Assembly (NCBI GenBank): GCA_037893225.1
Contig: JAZGUH010000326.1
Location: 2,170,001-2,234,000, forward strand
From: Hippasteria phrygiana
Lineage: Eukaryota > Echinodermata > Asteroidea > Valvatida > Goniasteridae
Direction: 5' to 3'
Length of the DNA: 64,000 bases
The notes beneath the pieces are model-generated. The model made no database searches, had not been told where the DNA came from, and worked only from the letters and a program-made list of their open reading frames with translations. This document shows positions 1 to 11,814 of this stretch, in pieces (position 1 is the stretch's first letter; each line of letters starts with the position of its first letter). A program made the translations under genes and the position numbers.

Positions 1-231
1 GTTCAAACCTCGCAATGTTTATTTTCTTCCCAGCCACCACTGTGTACATATTACCGTCTATTTATTGCTCCATGCCTGTCAGATTCCCTGGGGTATAAAC
101 TTGCTTTACTCATTCATAATTGCATAAAATATCAACCAAATGCAGTAATTTTGACATGTATGGATAGCTTAGATCTGGCGCTACATGTTGCAATCATCGG
201 CGGCTTCTTAGAGTTAAAACTTGTGGAGAAA

Positions 232-463
232 ATTCAAACCTCGCAATGTTTATTTTCTTCCCAGCCACCATCTGTGTACATATTACCGTCTATTTATTGC
301 TCCATGCCTGTCAAATTCCCAGGGGTATGGACTTGCTTTACTCATTCATAATTGCATAAAATATCAACCAAATGCAGTAATGTTGATATGTATGGATAGC
401 TTAGATCTGGCTCTACATGTTGCAATCATCGGCGGCTTCTTAGAGTTAAAACTTGTGGAGAAA
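232..463 (+). repeat. Representative 232-bp satellite unit (class Q)
   Basis: This unit counts as 64 A, 49 C, 40 G and 79 T, 38% GC. Main variable sites, with offsets from the unit start: first base G or A; CGCAATG, CGCAGTG, CGCGGTG or CGCAACA near +10; CCCAGCCACC, CCCGGCCACC or TCCGGCCAAC near +28; a T present or absent in CCACCA(T)CTG; TACATA, TGCATA or TACATG near +46; CCGTCT, CCTTAT, CCTTCT or CCGTAT near +55; CATGCC, CATGCA or CATGCT near +72; the GGGGTAT(G)(G/A)AC site near +92; CATAAA or CATGAA near +123. The stretch from about +165 to the end, containing AGATCT, ACATGT and CGGCGGCTT, is the most constant. One BglII site (AGATCT) and typically two ACATGT sites occur per unit. Most units have about six CpGs; this one has four because CCCAGCC and GGCTCTACA variants remove two. 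Confidence 0.97.
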
Positions 464-628
464 GTTCAAACCTCGCAATGTTTATTTTCTTCCCGGCCAC
501 CATCTGTGTGCATATTACCTTATATTTATTGCTCCATGCCTGTCAGATTCCCTGGGGTATGAACTTGCTTTACTCATTTATAATTGCATGAAATATCAAC
601 CAAATGCAGTAATTTTGACATGTATGGA

Positions 629-720
629 TAGCTTAGATCTGGCGCTACATGTTGCAATCATCGGCGGCTTCTTAGAGTTAAAACTTGTGGAGAAAGTTCA
701 AACCTCGCAATGTTTATTTT
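629..720 (+). promoter_or_regulatory. Possible tRNA-like Pol III A box/B box pair with T-run (one example of a recurrent motif)
   Basis: Seen: TAGCTTAGATCTGG at 629-642 begins like the A-box core (TRGCNNAG, then GG after a longer gap than usual). GTTCAAACC at 696-704 fits the B-box consensus GWTCRANNC exactly. TTTATTTT at 713-720 ends in four T, a minimal Pol III stop. The gap between the boxes is 53 bp, within the range tolerated by type 2 promoters. The arrangement recurs at nearly every unit junction; units starting with A (ATTCAAACC) lose the first B-box base. Known: tRNA genes and tRNA-derived SINEs use such internal promoters. Inferred: the unit may descend from, or have acquired, a tRNA-like element. 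I could not fold a convincing tRNA cloverleaf from it. Chance resemblance remains quite possible. Confidence 0.22.
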
Positions 721-3475
721 CTTCCCGGCCACCATCTGTGTGCATATTACCTTATATTTATTGCTCCATGCCTGTCAGATTCCCTGGGGTATGAACTTGC
801 TTTACTCATTCATAATTGCATGAAATATCAACCAAATGCAGTAATTTTGACATGTATGGATAGCTTAGATCTGGCGCTACATGTTGCAATCATCGGCGGC
901 TTTTTAGAGTTAAAACTTGTGGAGAAAATTCAAACCTCGCAATGTTTATTTTCTTCCCGGCCACCATCTGTGTGCATATTACCTTCTATTTATTGCTCCA
1001 TGCCTGTCAGATTCCCAGGGGTATGAACTTGCTTTACTTATTCATAATTGCATGAAATATCAACCAAATGCAGTAATTTTGACATGTATGGATAGCTTAG
1101 ATCTGGCGCTACATGTTGCAATCATCGGCGGCTTCTTAGAGTTAAAACTTGTGGAGAAAGTTCAAACCTCGCGGTGTTTATTTTCTTCCCAGCCACCATC
1201 TGTGTACATATTACCGTCTATTTATTGCTCCATGCCTGTCAAATTCCCAGGGGTATGGACTTGCTTTACTCATTCATAATTGCATAAAATATCAACCAAA
1301 TTCAGTAATTTTGACACGTATGGATAGCTTAGATCTGGCGCTACATGTTGCAATCATCGGCGGCTTCTTAGAGTTAAAACTTGTGGAGAAAATTCAAACC
1401 TCGCAATGTTTATTTTCTTTCCGGCCAACATCTGTGTACATGTTACCGTCTATTTATTGCTCCATGCATGTCAAATTCCCTGGGGTATGACTTGCTTTAC
1501 TCATTCATAATTGCATGAAATATCAACCAAATTAAGTAATTTTGACATGTATGGATAGCTTAGATCTGGCGCTACATGTTGCAATCATCGGCGGCTTCTT
1601 AGAGTTAAAACTTGTGGAGAAAATTCAAACCTCGCAATGTTTATTTTCTTTCCGGCCAACATCTGTATACATGTTACCGTATATTTATTGCTCCATGCAT
1701 GTCAAATTCCCTAGGGTATGACTTGCTTTACTCATTCATAATTGCATGAAATATAAACCAAATACAGTAATTTTGACATGTATGGATAGCTTAGATCTGG
1801 CGCTACATGTTGCAATCATCGGCGGCTTCTTAGAGTTAAAACTTGTGGAGAAAGTTCAAACCTCGCAGTGTTTATTTTCTTCCCGGCCACCATCTGTGTA
1901 CATATTACCGTCTATTTATTGCTCCATGCCTGTCAAATTCTCTGGGGTATGGACTTGCTTTACTCATTCACAATTGAATGAAATATCAACCAAATGCAGT
2001 AATTTTGACATGTATGGATAGCTTAGATCTGGCGCTACATGTTGCAATCATCGGCGGCTTCTTAGAGTTAAAACTTGTGGAGAAAGTTCAAACCTCGCAA
2101 TGTTTATTTTCTTCCCGGCCACCACTGTGTACATATTACCGTCTATTTATTGCTCCATGCCTGTCAGATTCCCTGGGGTATAAACTTGCTTTACTCATTC
2201 ATAATTGCATAAAATATCAACCAAATGCAGTAATTTTGACATGTATGGATAGCTTAGATCTGGCGCTACATGTTGCAATCATCGGCGGCTTCTTAGAGTT
2301 AAAACTTGTGGAGAAAATTCAAACCTCGCAATGTTTATTTTCTTTCCGGCCAACATCTGTGTACATATTACCGTCTATTTATTGCTCCATGCATGTCAAA
2401 TTCCCTGGGGTATGGACTTGCTTTATTCATTCATAATTGCATGAAATATCAACCAAATGCAGTAATTTTGACATGTATGGATAGCTTAGATCTGGCGCTA
2501 CATGTTGCAATCATCGGCGGCTTCTTAGAGTTAAAACTTGTGGAGAAAATTCAAACCTCGCAATGTTTATTTTCTTTCCGGCCAACATCTGTGTACATGT
2601 TACCGTCTATTTATTGCTCCATGCATGTCAAATTCCCTGGGGTATGACTTGCTTTACTCATTCATAATTGCATGAAATATAAACCAAATACAGTAATTTT
2701 GACATGTATGGATAGCTTAGATCTGGCGCTACATGTTGCAATCATCGGCGGCTTCTTAGAGTTAAAACTTGTGGAGAAAATTCAAACCTCGCAATGTTTA
2801 TTTTCTTTCCGGCCAACATCTGTGTACATGTTACCGTCTATTTATTGCTCCATGCTTGTCAAATTCCCTAGGGTATGGACTTGCTTTACTCATTCATAAT
2901 TGCATGAAATATCAACCAAATGCAGTAATTTTGACATGTATGGATAGCTTAGATCTGGCGCTACATGTTGCAATCATCGGCGGCTTCTTAGAGTTAAAAC
3001 TTGTGGAGAAAATTCAAACCTCGCAATGTTTATTTTCTTCCCGGCCACCATCTGTGTGCATATTACCTTCTATTTATTGCTCCATGCCTGTCAGATTCCC
3101 TGGGGTATGAACTTGCTTTACTTATTCATAATTGCATGAAATATCAACCAAATGCAGTAATTTTGACATGTATGGATAGCTTAGATCTGGCGCTACATGT
3201 TGCAATCATCGGCGGCTTCTTAGAGTTAAAACTTGTGGAGAAAGTTCAAACCTCGCGGTGTTTATTTTCTTCCCAGCCACCATCTGTGTACATATTACCG
3301 TCTATTTATTGCTCCATGCCTGTCAAATTCCCAGGGGTATGGACTTGCTTTACTCATTCATAATTGCATAAAATATCAACCAAATGCAGTAATGTTGACA
3401 TGTATGGATAGCTTAGATCTGGCGCTACATGTTGCAATCATCGGCGGCTTCTTAGAGTTAAAACTTGTGGAGAAA

Positions 3476-4401
3476 ATTCAAACCTCGCAATGTTTATTTT
3501 CTTCCCAGCCACCATCTGTGTACATATTACCGTCTATTTATTGCTCCATGCCTGTCAAATTCCCAGGGGTATGGACTTGCTTTACTCATTCATAATTGCA
3601 TAAAATATCAACCAAATGCAGTAATGTTGATATGTATGGATAGCCTAGATCTGGCGCTACATGTTGCAATCATCGGCGGCTTCTTAGAGTTAAAACTTGT
3701 GGAGAAAGTTCAAACCTCGCAATGTTTTTTTTCTTGCCGGCCACCATCTGTGTGCATATTACCTTATATTTATTGCTCCATGCCTGTCAAATTCCCTGGG
3801 CTATGACTTGCTTTACTCATTCATAATTGCATGAAATATCAACCAAATTCAGTAATTTTGACATGTATGGATAGCTTAGATCTGGCGCTACATGTTGCAA
3901 TCATCGGCGGCTTCTTAGAGTTAAAACTTGTGGAGAAAATTCAAACCTCGCAATGTTTATTTTCTTCCCAGCCACCATCTGTGTACATATTACCGTCTAT
4001 TTATTGCTCCATGCCTGTCAAATTCCCAGGGGTATGGACTTGCTTTACTCATTCATAATTGCATAAAATATCAACCAAATGCAGTAATGTTGATATGTAT
4101 GGATAGCCTAGATCTGACGCTACATGTTGCAATCATCGGCGGCTTCTTAGAGTTAAAACTTGTGGAGAAAGTTCAAACCTCGCAATGTTTTTTTTCTTGC
4201 CGGCCACCATCTGTGTGCATATTACCTTATATTTATTGCTCCATGCCTGTCAAATTCCCTGGGCTATGACTTGCTTTACTCATTCATAATTGCATGAAAT
4301 ATCAACCAAATTCAGTAATTTTGACATGTATGGATAGCTTAGATCTGGCGCTACATGTTGCAATCATCGGCGGCTTCTTAGAGTTAAAACTTGTGGAGAA
4401 A
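3476..4401 (+). repeat. Tandem duplication of a two-unit (463-bp) Q-R1' dimer
   Basis: Units at 3476 and 3708 (463 bp together) are repeated as units at 3939 and 4171. Both R1' copies share two private changes: an A-to-T change that turns TTTATTTT into eight consecutive T (3725-3732 and 4188-4195), and a C-to-G change giving CTTGCCGG (3736 and 4199). Shared private changes show that the two copies come from one recent event. A substitution giving CTGACGCT in the second copy is the clearest difference between them. The same private pair recurs in the unit at 6024. Confidence 0.88.
3725..3732 (+). other. T8 run replacing TTTATTTT in an R1' unit (also at 4188 and 6041)
   Basis: A single A-to-T change (3728, 4191, 6044) makes eight consecutive T in three units, always linked to a C-to-G change eight bases on (3736, 4199, 6052). 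It is a private marker of three nearby R1' units and shows local spread within about 2.3 kb. If the Pol III idea is right, these three would have a stronger stop signal. Confidence 0.9.
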
Positions 4402-5329
4402 ATTCAAACCTCGCAATGTTTATTTTCTTTCCGGCCAACATCTGTGTACATGTTACCGTCTATTTATTGCTCCATGCTTGTCAAATTCCCTAGGGTATGG
4501 ACTTGCTTTACTCATTCATAATTGCATGAAATATCAACCAAATGCAGTAATTTTGACATGTATGGATAGCTTAGATCTGGCGCTACATGTTGCAATCATC
4601 GGCGGCTTCTTAGAGTTAAAACTTGTGGAGAAAATTCAAACCTCGCAATGTTTATTTTCTTCCCGGCCACCATCTGTGTGCATATTACCTTCTATTTATT
4701 GCTCCATGCCTGTCAGATTCCCTGGGGTATGAACTTGCTTTACTTATTCATAATTGCATGAAATATCAACCAAATGCAGTAATTTTGACATGTATGGATA
4801 GCTTAGATCTGGCGCTACATGTTGCAATCATCGGCGGCTTCTTAGAGTTAAAACTTGTGGAGAAAGTTCAAACCTCGCGGTGTTTATTTTCTTCCCAGCC
4901 ACCATCTGTGTACATATTACCGTCTATTTATTGCTCCATGCCTGTCAAATTCCCAGGGGTATGGACTTGCTTTACTCATTCATAATTGCATAAAATATCA
5001 ACCAAATGCAGTAATGTTGACATGTATGGATAGCTTAGATCTGGCGCTACATGTTGCAATCATCGGCGGCTTCTTAGAGTTAGAACTTGTGGAGAAAGTT
5101 CAAACCTCGCAGTGTTTATTTTCTTCCCGGCCACCATCTGTGTACATATTACCGTCTATTTATTGCTCCATGCCTGTCAAATTCTCTGGGGTATGGACTT
5201 GCTTTACTCATTCACAATTGAATGAAATATCAACCAAATGCAGTAATTTTGACATGTATGGATAGCTTAGATCTGGCGCTACATGTTGCAATCATCGGCG
5301 GCTTCTTAGAGTTAAAACTTGTGGAGAAA

Positions 5330-5791
5330 GTTCAAACCTCGCAATGTTTATTTTCTTCCCAGCCACCACTGTGTACATATTACCGTCTATTTATTGCTCC
5401 ATGCCTGTCAGATTCCCTGGGGTATAAACTTGCTTTACTCATTCATAATTGCATAAAATATCAACCAAATGCAGTAATTTTGACATGTATGGATAGCTTA
5501 GATCTGGCGCTACATGTTGCAATCATCGGCGGCTTCTTAGAGTTAAAACTTGTGGAGAAAGTTCAAACCTCGCAATGTTTATTTTCTTCCCAGCCACCAC
5601 TGTGTACATATTACCGTCTATTTATTGCTCCATGCCTGTCAGATTCCCTGGGGTATGGACTTGCTTTACTCATTCATAATTGCATAAAATATCAACCAAA
5701 TGCAGTAATTTTGACATGTATGGATAGCTTAGATCTGGCGCTACATGTTGCAATCATCGGCGGCTTCTTAGAGTTAAAACTTGTGGAGAAA
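5330..5791 (+). repeat. Tandem duplication of a single L unit (2 x 231 bp)
   Basis: Units 5330-5560 and 5561-5791 both carry the L-class 1-bp deletion CCACCACTG and are otherwise almost the same; the first ends its tail with GGGTATAAAC and the second with GGGTATGGAC. Elsewhere L is followed by a Q or F unit, so this is a one-unit gain. Because 231 is a multiple of three, one frame stays open across both units and yields the longest open frame in the window (5222-5911, 229 codons), which I regard as accidental. Confidence 0.85.
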
Positions 5792-7024
5792 ATTCAAACC
5801 TCGCAATGTTTATTTTCTTCCCAGCCACCATCTGTGTACATATTACCGTCTATTTATTGCTCCATGCCTGTCAAATTCCCAGGGGTATGGACTTGCTTTA
5901 CTCATTCATAATTGCATAAAATATCAACCAAATGCAGTAATGTTGATATGTATGGATAGCCTAGATCTGGCGCTACATGTTGCAATCATCGGCGGCTTCT
6001 TAGAGTTAAAACTTGTGGAGAAAGTTCAAACCTCGCAATGTTTTTTTTCTTGCCGGCCACCATCTGTGTGCATATTACCTTATATTTATTGCTCCATGCC
6101 TGTCAAATTCCCTGGGCTATGACTTGCTTTACTCATTCATAATTGCATGAAATATCAACCAAATTCAGTAATTTTGACATGTATGGATAGCTTAGATCTG
6201 GCGCTACATGTTGCAATCATCGGCGGCTTCTTAGAGTTAAAACTTGTGGAGAAAATTCAAACCTCGCAATGTTTATTTTCTTTCCGGCCAACATCTGTGT
6301 ACATGTTACCGTCTATTTATTGCTCCATGCTTGTCAAATTCCCTAGGGTATGGACTTGCTTTACTCATTCATAATTGCATGAAATATCAACCAAATGCAG
6401 TAATTTTGACATGTATGGATAGCTTAGATCTGGCGCTACATGTTGCAATCATCGGCGGCTTCTTAGAGTTAAAACTTGTGGAGAAAATTCAAACCTCGCA
6501 ATGTTTATTTTCTTTCCGGCCAACATCTGTGTACATGTTACCGTCTATTTATTGCTCCATGCATGTCAAATTCCCTAGGGTATGACTTGCTTTACTCATT
6601 CATAATTGCATGAAATATAAACCAAATACAGTAATTTTGACATGTATGGATAGCTTAGATCTGGCGCTACATGTTGCAATTATCGGCGGCTTCTTAGAGT
6701 TAAAACTTGTGGAGAAAATTCAAACCTCGCAATGTTTATTTTCTTTCCGGCCAACATCTGTGTACATATTACCGTCTATTTATTGCTCCATGCATGTCAA
6801 ATTCCCTGGGGTATGGACTTGCTTTATTCATTCATAATTGCATGAAATATCAACCAAATGCAGTAATTTTGACATGTATGGATAGCTTAGATCTGGCGCT
6901 ACATGTTGCAATCATCGGCGGCTTCTTAGAGTTAAAACTTGTGGAGAAAATTCAAACCTCGCAATGTTTATTTTCTTTCCGGCCAACATCTGTGTACATG
7001 TTACCGTCTATTTATTGCTCCATG

Positions 7025-7107
7025 CATGTCAAATTCCCTGGGGTATGACTTGCTTTACTCATTCATAATTGCATGAAATATAAACCAAATACAGTAAATT
7101 TGACATG
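7025..7107. repeat. Imperfect inverted repeat within the unit; perfect 11-bp arms in this variant
   Basis: CATGTCAAATT at 7025-7035 is the exact reverse complement of AATTTGACATG at 7097-7107, with 61 bases between. In most F units the right arm reads AATTTTGACATG, leaving one unpaired T; in Q and R units the left arm reads CCTGTCAAATT or CCTGTCAGATT and pairs less well. The perfect form arises where the tail carries GTAAATTTGACATG (after units 6950, 10657 and 10888). Whether a cruciform or hairpin forms is unknown. Confidence 0.5.
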
Positions 7108-8108
7108 TATGGATAGCTTAGATCTGGCGCTACATGTTGCAATTATCGGCGGCTTCTTAGAGTTAAAACTTGTGGAGAAAATTCAAACCTCGCAATGTTT
7201 ATTTTCTTTCCGGCCAACATCTGTGTACATATTACCGTCTATTTATTGCTCCATGCATGTCAAATTCCCTGGGGTATGGACTTGCTTTATTCATTCATAA
7301 TTGCATGAAATATCAACCAAATGCAGTAATTTTGACATGTATGGATAGCTTAGATCTGGCGCTACATGTTGCAATCATCGGCGGCTTTTTAGAGTTAAAA
7401 CTTGTTGAGAAAATTCAAACCTCGCAATGTTTATTTTCTTCCCGGCCACCATCTGTGTGCATATTACCTTCTATTTATTGCTCCATGCCTGTCAGATTCC
7501 CTGGGGTATGAACTTGCTTTACTTATTCATAATTGCATGAAATATCAACCAAATGCAGTAATTTTGACATGTATGGATAGCTTAGATCTGGCGCTACATG
7601 TTGCAATCATCGGCGGCTTCTTAGAGTTAAAACTTGTGGAGAAAGTTCAAACCTCGCGGTGTTTATTTTCTTCCCAGCCACCATCTGTGTACATATTACC
7701 GTCTATTTATTGCTCCATGCCTGTCAAATTCCCAGGGGTATGGACTTGCTTTACTCATTCATAATTGCATAAAATATCAACCAAATGCAGTAATGTTGAC
7801 ATGTATGGATAGCTTAGATCTGGCGCTACATGTTGCAATCATCGGCGGCTTCTTAGAGTTAAAACTTGTGGAGAAAGTTCAAACCTCGCAGTGTTTATTT
7901 TCTTCCCGGCCACCATCTGTGTACATATTACCGTCTATTTATTGCTCCATGCCTGTCAAATTCTCTGGGGTATGGACTTGCTTTACTCATTCACAATTGA
8001 ATGAAATATCAACCAAATGCAGTAATTTTGACATGTATGGATAGCTTAGATCTGGCGCTACATGTTGCAATCATCGGCGGCTTCTTAGAGTTAAAACTTG
8101 TGGAGAAA

Positions 8109-11100
8109 GTTCAAACCTCGCAATGTTTATTTTCTTCCCAGCCACCACTGTGTACATATTACCGTCTATTTATTGCTCCATGCCTGTCAGATTCCCTGGG
8201 GTATAAACTTGCTTTACTCATTCATAATTGCATAAAATATCAACCAAATGCAGTAATTTTGACATGTATGGATAGCTTAGATCTGGCGCTACATGTTGCA
8301 ATCATCGGCGGCTTCTTAGAGTTAAAACTTGTGGAGAAAATTCAAACCTCGCAATGTTTATTTTCTTCCCAGCCACCATCTGTGTACATATTACCGTCTA
8401 TTTATTGCTCCATGCCTGTCAAATTCCCAGGGGTATGGACTTGCTTTACTCATTCATAATTGCATAAAATATCAACCAAATGCAGTAATGTTGATATGTA
8501 TGGATAGCTTAGATCTGGCTCTACATGTTGCAATCATCGGCGGCTTCTTAGAGTTAAAACTTGTGGAGAAAGTTCAAACCTCGCAATGTTTATTTTCTTC
8601 CCGGCCACCATCTGTGTGCATATTACCTTATATTTATTGCTCCATGCCTGTCAGATTCCCTGGGGTATGAACTTGCTTTACTCATTTATAATTGCATGAA
8701 ATATCAACCAAATGCAGTAATTTTGACATGTATGGATAGCTTAGATCTGGCGCTACATGTTGCAATCATCGGCGGCTTCTTAGAGTTAAAACTTGTGGAG
8801 AAAGTTCAAACCTCGCAATGTTTATTTTCTTCCCGGCCACCATCTGTGTGCATATTACCTTATATTTATTGCTCCATGCCTGTCAGATTCCCTGGGGTAT
8901 GAACTTGCTTTACTCATTCATAATTGCATGAAATATCAACCAAATGCAGTAATTTTGACATGTATGGATAGCTTAGATCTGGCGCTACATGTTGCAATCA
9001 TCGGCGGCTTTTTAGAGTTAAAACTTGTGGAGAAAATTCAAACCTCGCAATGTTTATTTTCTTCCCGGCCACCATCTGTGTGCATATTACCTTCTATTTA
9101 TTGCTCCATGCCTGTCAGATTCCCAGGGGTATGAACTTGCTTTACTTATTCATAATTGCATGAAATATCAACCAAATGCAGTAATTTTGACATGTATGGA
9201 TAGCTTAGATCTGGCGCTACATGTTGCAATCATCGGCGGCTTCTTAGAGTTAAAACTTGTGGAGAAAGTTCAAACCTCGCGGTGTTTATTTTCTTCCCAG
9301 CCACCATCTGTGTACATATTACCGTCTATTTATTGCTCCATGCCTGTCAAATTCCCAGGGGTATGGACTTGCTTTACTCATTCATAATTGCATAAAATAT
9401 CAACCAAATTCAGTAATTTTGACACGTATGGATAGCTTAGATCTGGCGCTACATGTTGCAATCATCGGCGGCTTCTTAGAGTTAAAACTTGTGGAGAAAA
9501 TTCAAACCTCGCAATGTTTATTTTCTTTCCGGCCAACATCTGTGTACATGTTACCGTCTATTTATTGCTCCATGCATGTCAAATTCCCTGGGGTATGACT
9601 TGCTTTACTCATTCATAATTGCATGAAATATCAACCAAATTAAGTAATTTTGACATGTATGGATAGCTTAGATCTGGCGCTACATGTTGCAATCATCGGC
9701 GGCTTCTTAGAGTTAAAACTTGTGGAGAAAATTCAAACCTCGCAATGTTTATTTTCTTTCCGGCCAACATCTGTATACATGTTACCGTATATTTATTGCT
9801 CCATGCATGTCAAATTCCCTAGGGTATGACTTGCTTTACTCATTCATAATTGCATGAAATATAAACCAAATACAGTAATTTTGACATGTATGGATAGCTT
9901 AGATCTGGCGCTACATGTTGCAATCATCGGCGGCTTCTTAGAGTTAAAACTTGTGGAGAAAGTTCAAACCTCGCAGTGTTTATTTTCTTCCCGGCCACCA
10001 TCTGTGTACATATTACCGTCTATTTATTGCTCCATGCCTGTCAAATTCTCTGGGGTATGGACTTGCTTTACTCATTCACAATTGAATGAAATATCAACCA
10101 AATGCAGTAATTTTGACATGTATGGATAGCTTAGATCTGGCGCTACATGTTGCAATCATCGGCGGCTTCTTAGAGTTAAAACTTGTGGAGAAAGTTCAAA
10201 CCTCGCAATGTTTATTTTCTTCCCGGCCACCACTGTGTACATATTACCGTCTATTTATTGCTCCATGCCTGTCAGATTCCCTGGGGTATAAACTTGCTTT
10301 ACTCATTCATAATTGCATAAAATATCAACCAAATGCAGTAATTTTGACATGTATGGATAGCTTAGATCTGGCGCTACATGTTGCAATCATCGGCGGCTTC
10401 TTAGAGTTAAAACTTGTGGAGAAAATTCAAACCTCGCAATGTTTATTTTCTTTCCGGCCAACATCTGTGTACATATTACCGTCTATTTATTGCTCCATGC
10501 ATGTCAAATTCCCTGGGGTATGGACTTGCTTTATTCATTCATAATTGCATGAAATATCAACCAAATGCAGTAATTTTGACATGTATGGATAGCTTAGATC
10601 TGGCGCTACATGTTGCAATCATCGGCGGCTTCTTAGAGTTAAAACTTGTGGAGAAAATTCAAACCTCGCAATGTTTATTTTCTTTCCGGCCAACATCTGT
10701 GTACATGTTACCGTCTATTTATTGCTCCATGCATGTCAAATTCCCTGGGGTATGACTTGCTTTACTCATTCATAATTGCATGAAATATAAACCAAATACA
10801 GTAAATTTGACATGTATGGATAGCTTAGATCTGGCGCTACATGTTGCAATTATTGGCGGCTTCTTAGAGTTAAAACTTGTGGAGAAAATTCAAACCTCGC
10901 AATGTTTATTTTCTTTCCGGCCAACATCTGTGTACATATTACCGTATATTTATTGCTCCATGCATGTCAAATTCCCTGGGGTATGACTTGCTTTACTCAT
11001 TCATAATTGCATGAAATATAAACCAAATACAGTAAATTTGACATGTATGGATAGCTTAGATCTGGCGCTACATGTTGCAATTATCGGCGGCTTCTTAGAG

Positions 11101-11814
11101 TTAAAACTTGTGGAGAAAATTCAAACCTCGCAATGTTTATTTTCTTCCCGGCCACCATCTGTGTGCATATTACCTTCTATTTATTGCTCCATGCCTGTCA
11201 GATTCCCTGGGGTATGAACTTGCTTTACTTATTCATAATTGCATGAAATATCAACCAAATGCAGTAATTTTGACATGTATGGATAGCTTAGATCTGGCGC
11301 TACATGTTGCAATCATCGGCGGCTTCTTAGAGTTAAAACTTGTGGAGAAAGTTCAAACCTCGCGGTGTTTATTTTCTTCCCAGCCACCATCTGTGTACAT
11401 ATTACCGTCTATTTATTGCTCCATGCCTGTCAAATTCCCAGGGGTATGGACTTGCTTTACTCATTCATAATTGCATAAAATATCAACCAAATGCAGTAAT
11501 GTTGACATGTATGGATAGCTTAGATCTGGCGCTACATGTTGCAATCATCGGCGGCTTCTTAGAGTTAAAACTTGTGGAGAAAGTTCAAACCTCGCAGTGT
11601 TTATTTTCTTCCCGGCCACCATCTGTGTACATATTACCGTCTATTTATTGCTCCATGCCTGTCAAATTCTCTGGGGTATGGACTTGCTTTACTCATTCAC
11701 AATTGAATGAAATATCAACCAAATGCAGTAATTTTGACATGTATGGATAGCTTAGATCTGGCGCTACATGTTGCAATCATCGGCGGCTTCTTAGAGTTAA
11801 AACTTGTGGAGAAA
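8109..11814 (+). repeat. Region A, block A2: 16 units, 3706 bp
   Basis: Class order: L Q R1 R1 R2 G F1 F4' R3 L F3 F1 F3-like R2 G R3. The following block repeats the first nine classes at a fixed offset of 3706 bp (8109 to 11815). The last three units also match 7413-8108 at the same offset of 3706. The unit at 10888 is mixed: an F3-like head with CCGTATATT and the GGGGTATGAC deletion. The tails that follow the units at 6950, 10657 and 10888 carry GTAAATTTGACATG instead of GTAATTTTGACATG. Confidence 0.85.

Larger units (their letters stand above)
1..8108 (+). repeat. Region A, block A1: 35 units, 8108 bp
   Basis: Class order: L Q R1 R1 R2 G F1 F4' R3 L F3 F1 F2 R2 G Q R1' Q R1' F2 R2 G R3 L L Q R1' F2 F4 F3 F1 F3 R2 G R3. 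The first twelve units (to about 2690) recur in the same order and near-identically from 8109 to about 10800. Within the block, F2-R2-G recurs 1622 bp apart (2780 and 4402), and R2-G-R3-L recurs 2779 bp apart (4634 and 7413). The block is a mosaic of shorter unequal-exchange products rather than one clean repeat. Confidence 0.85.

Noticed and set aside
221..562. 113-120-codon frames beginning MWRKFKPRNVYF in most units
   Set aside because: They overlap each other in different frames every 232 bp and span unit boundaries; mutually overlapping frames across a satellite are not credible genes.
629..720. A true tRNA gene at the unit junction
   Set aside because: Although A-box and B-box-like words are present, the T stem and acceptor stem do not pair convincingly, so I kept it only as a possible promoter-like relic.
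5222..5911. Longest open frame, 229 codons, with repeated MDSLDLALHVAIIGG segments
   Set aside because: It arises only because consecutive 231-bp L units keep one frame open. Other units interrupt the same frame with stops and frameshifts, 1-bp and 7-bp deletions were amplified freely, and there is no start context or partner gene. I read it as satellite, not a protein-coding gene.
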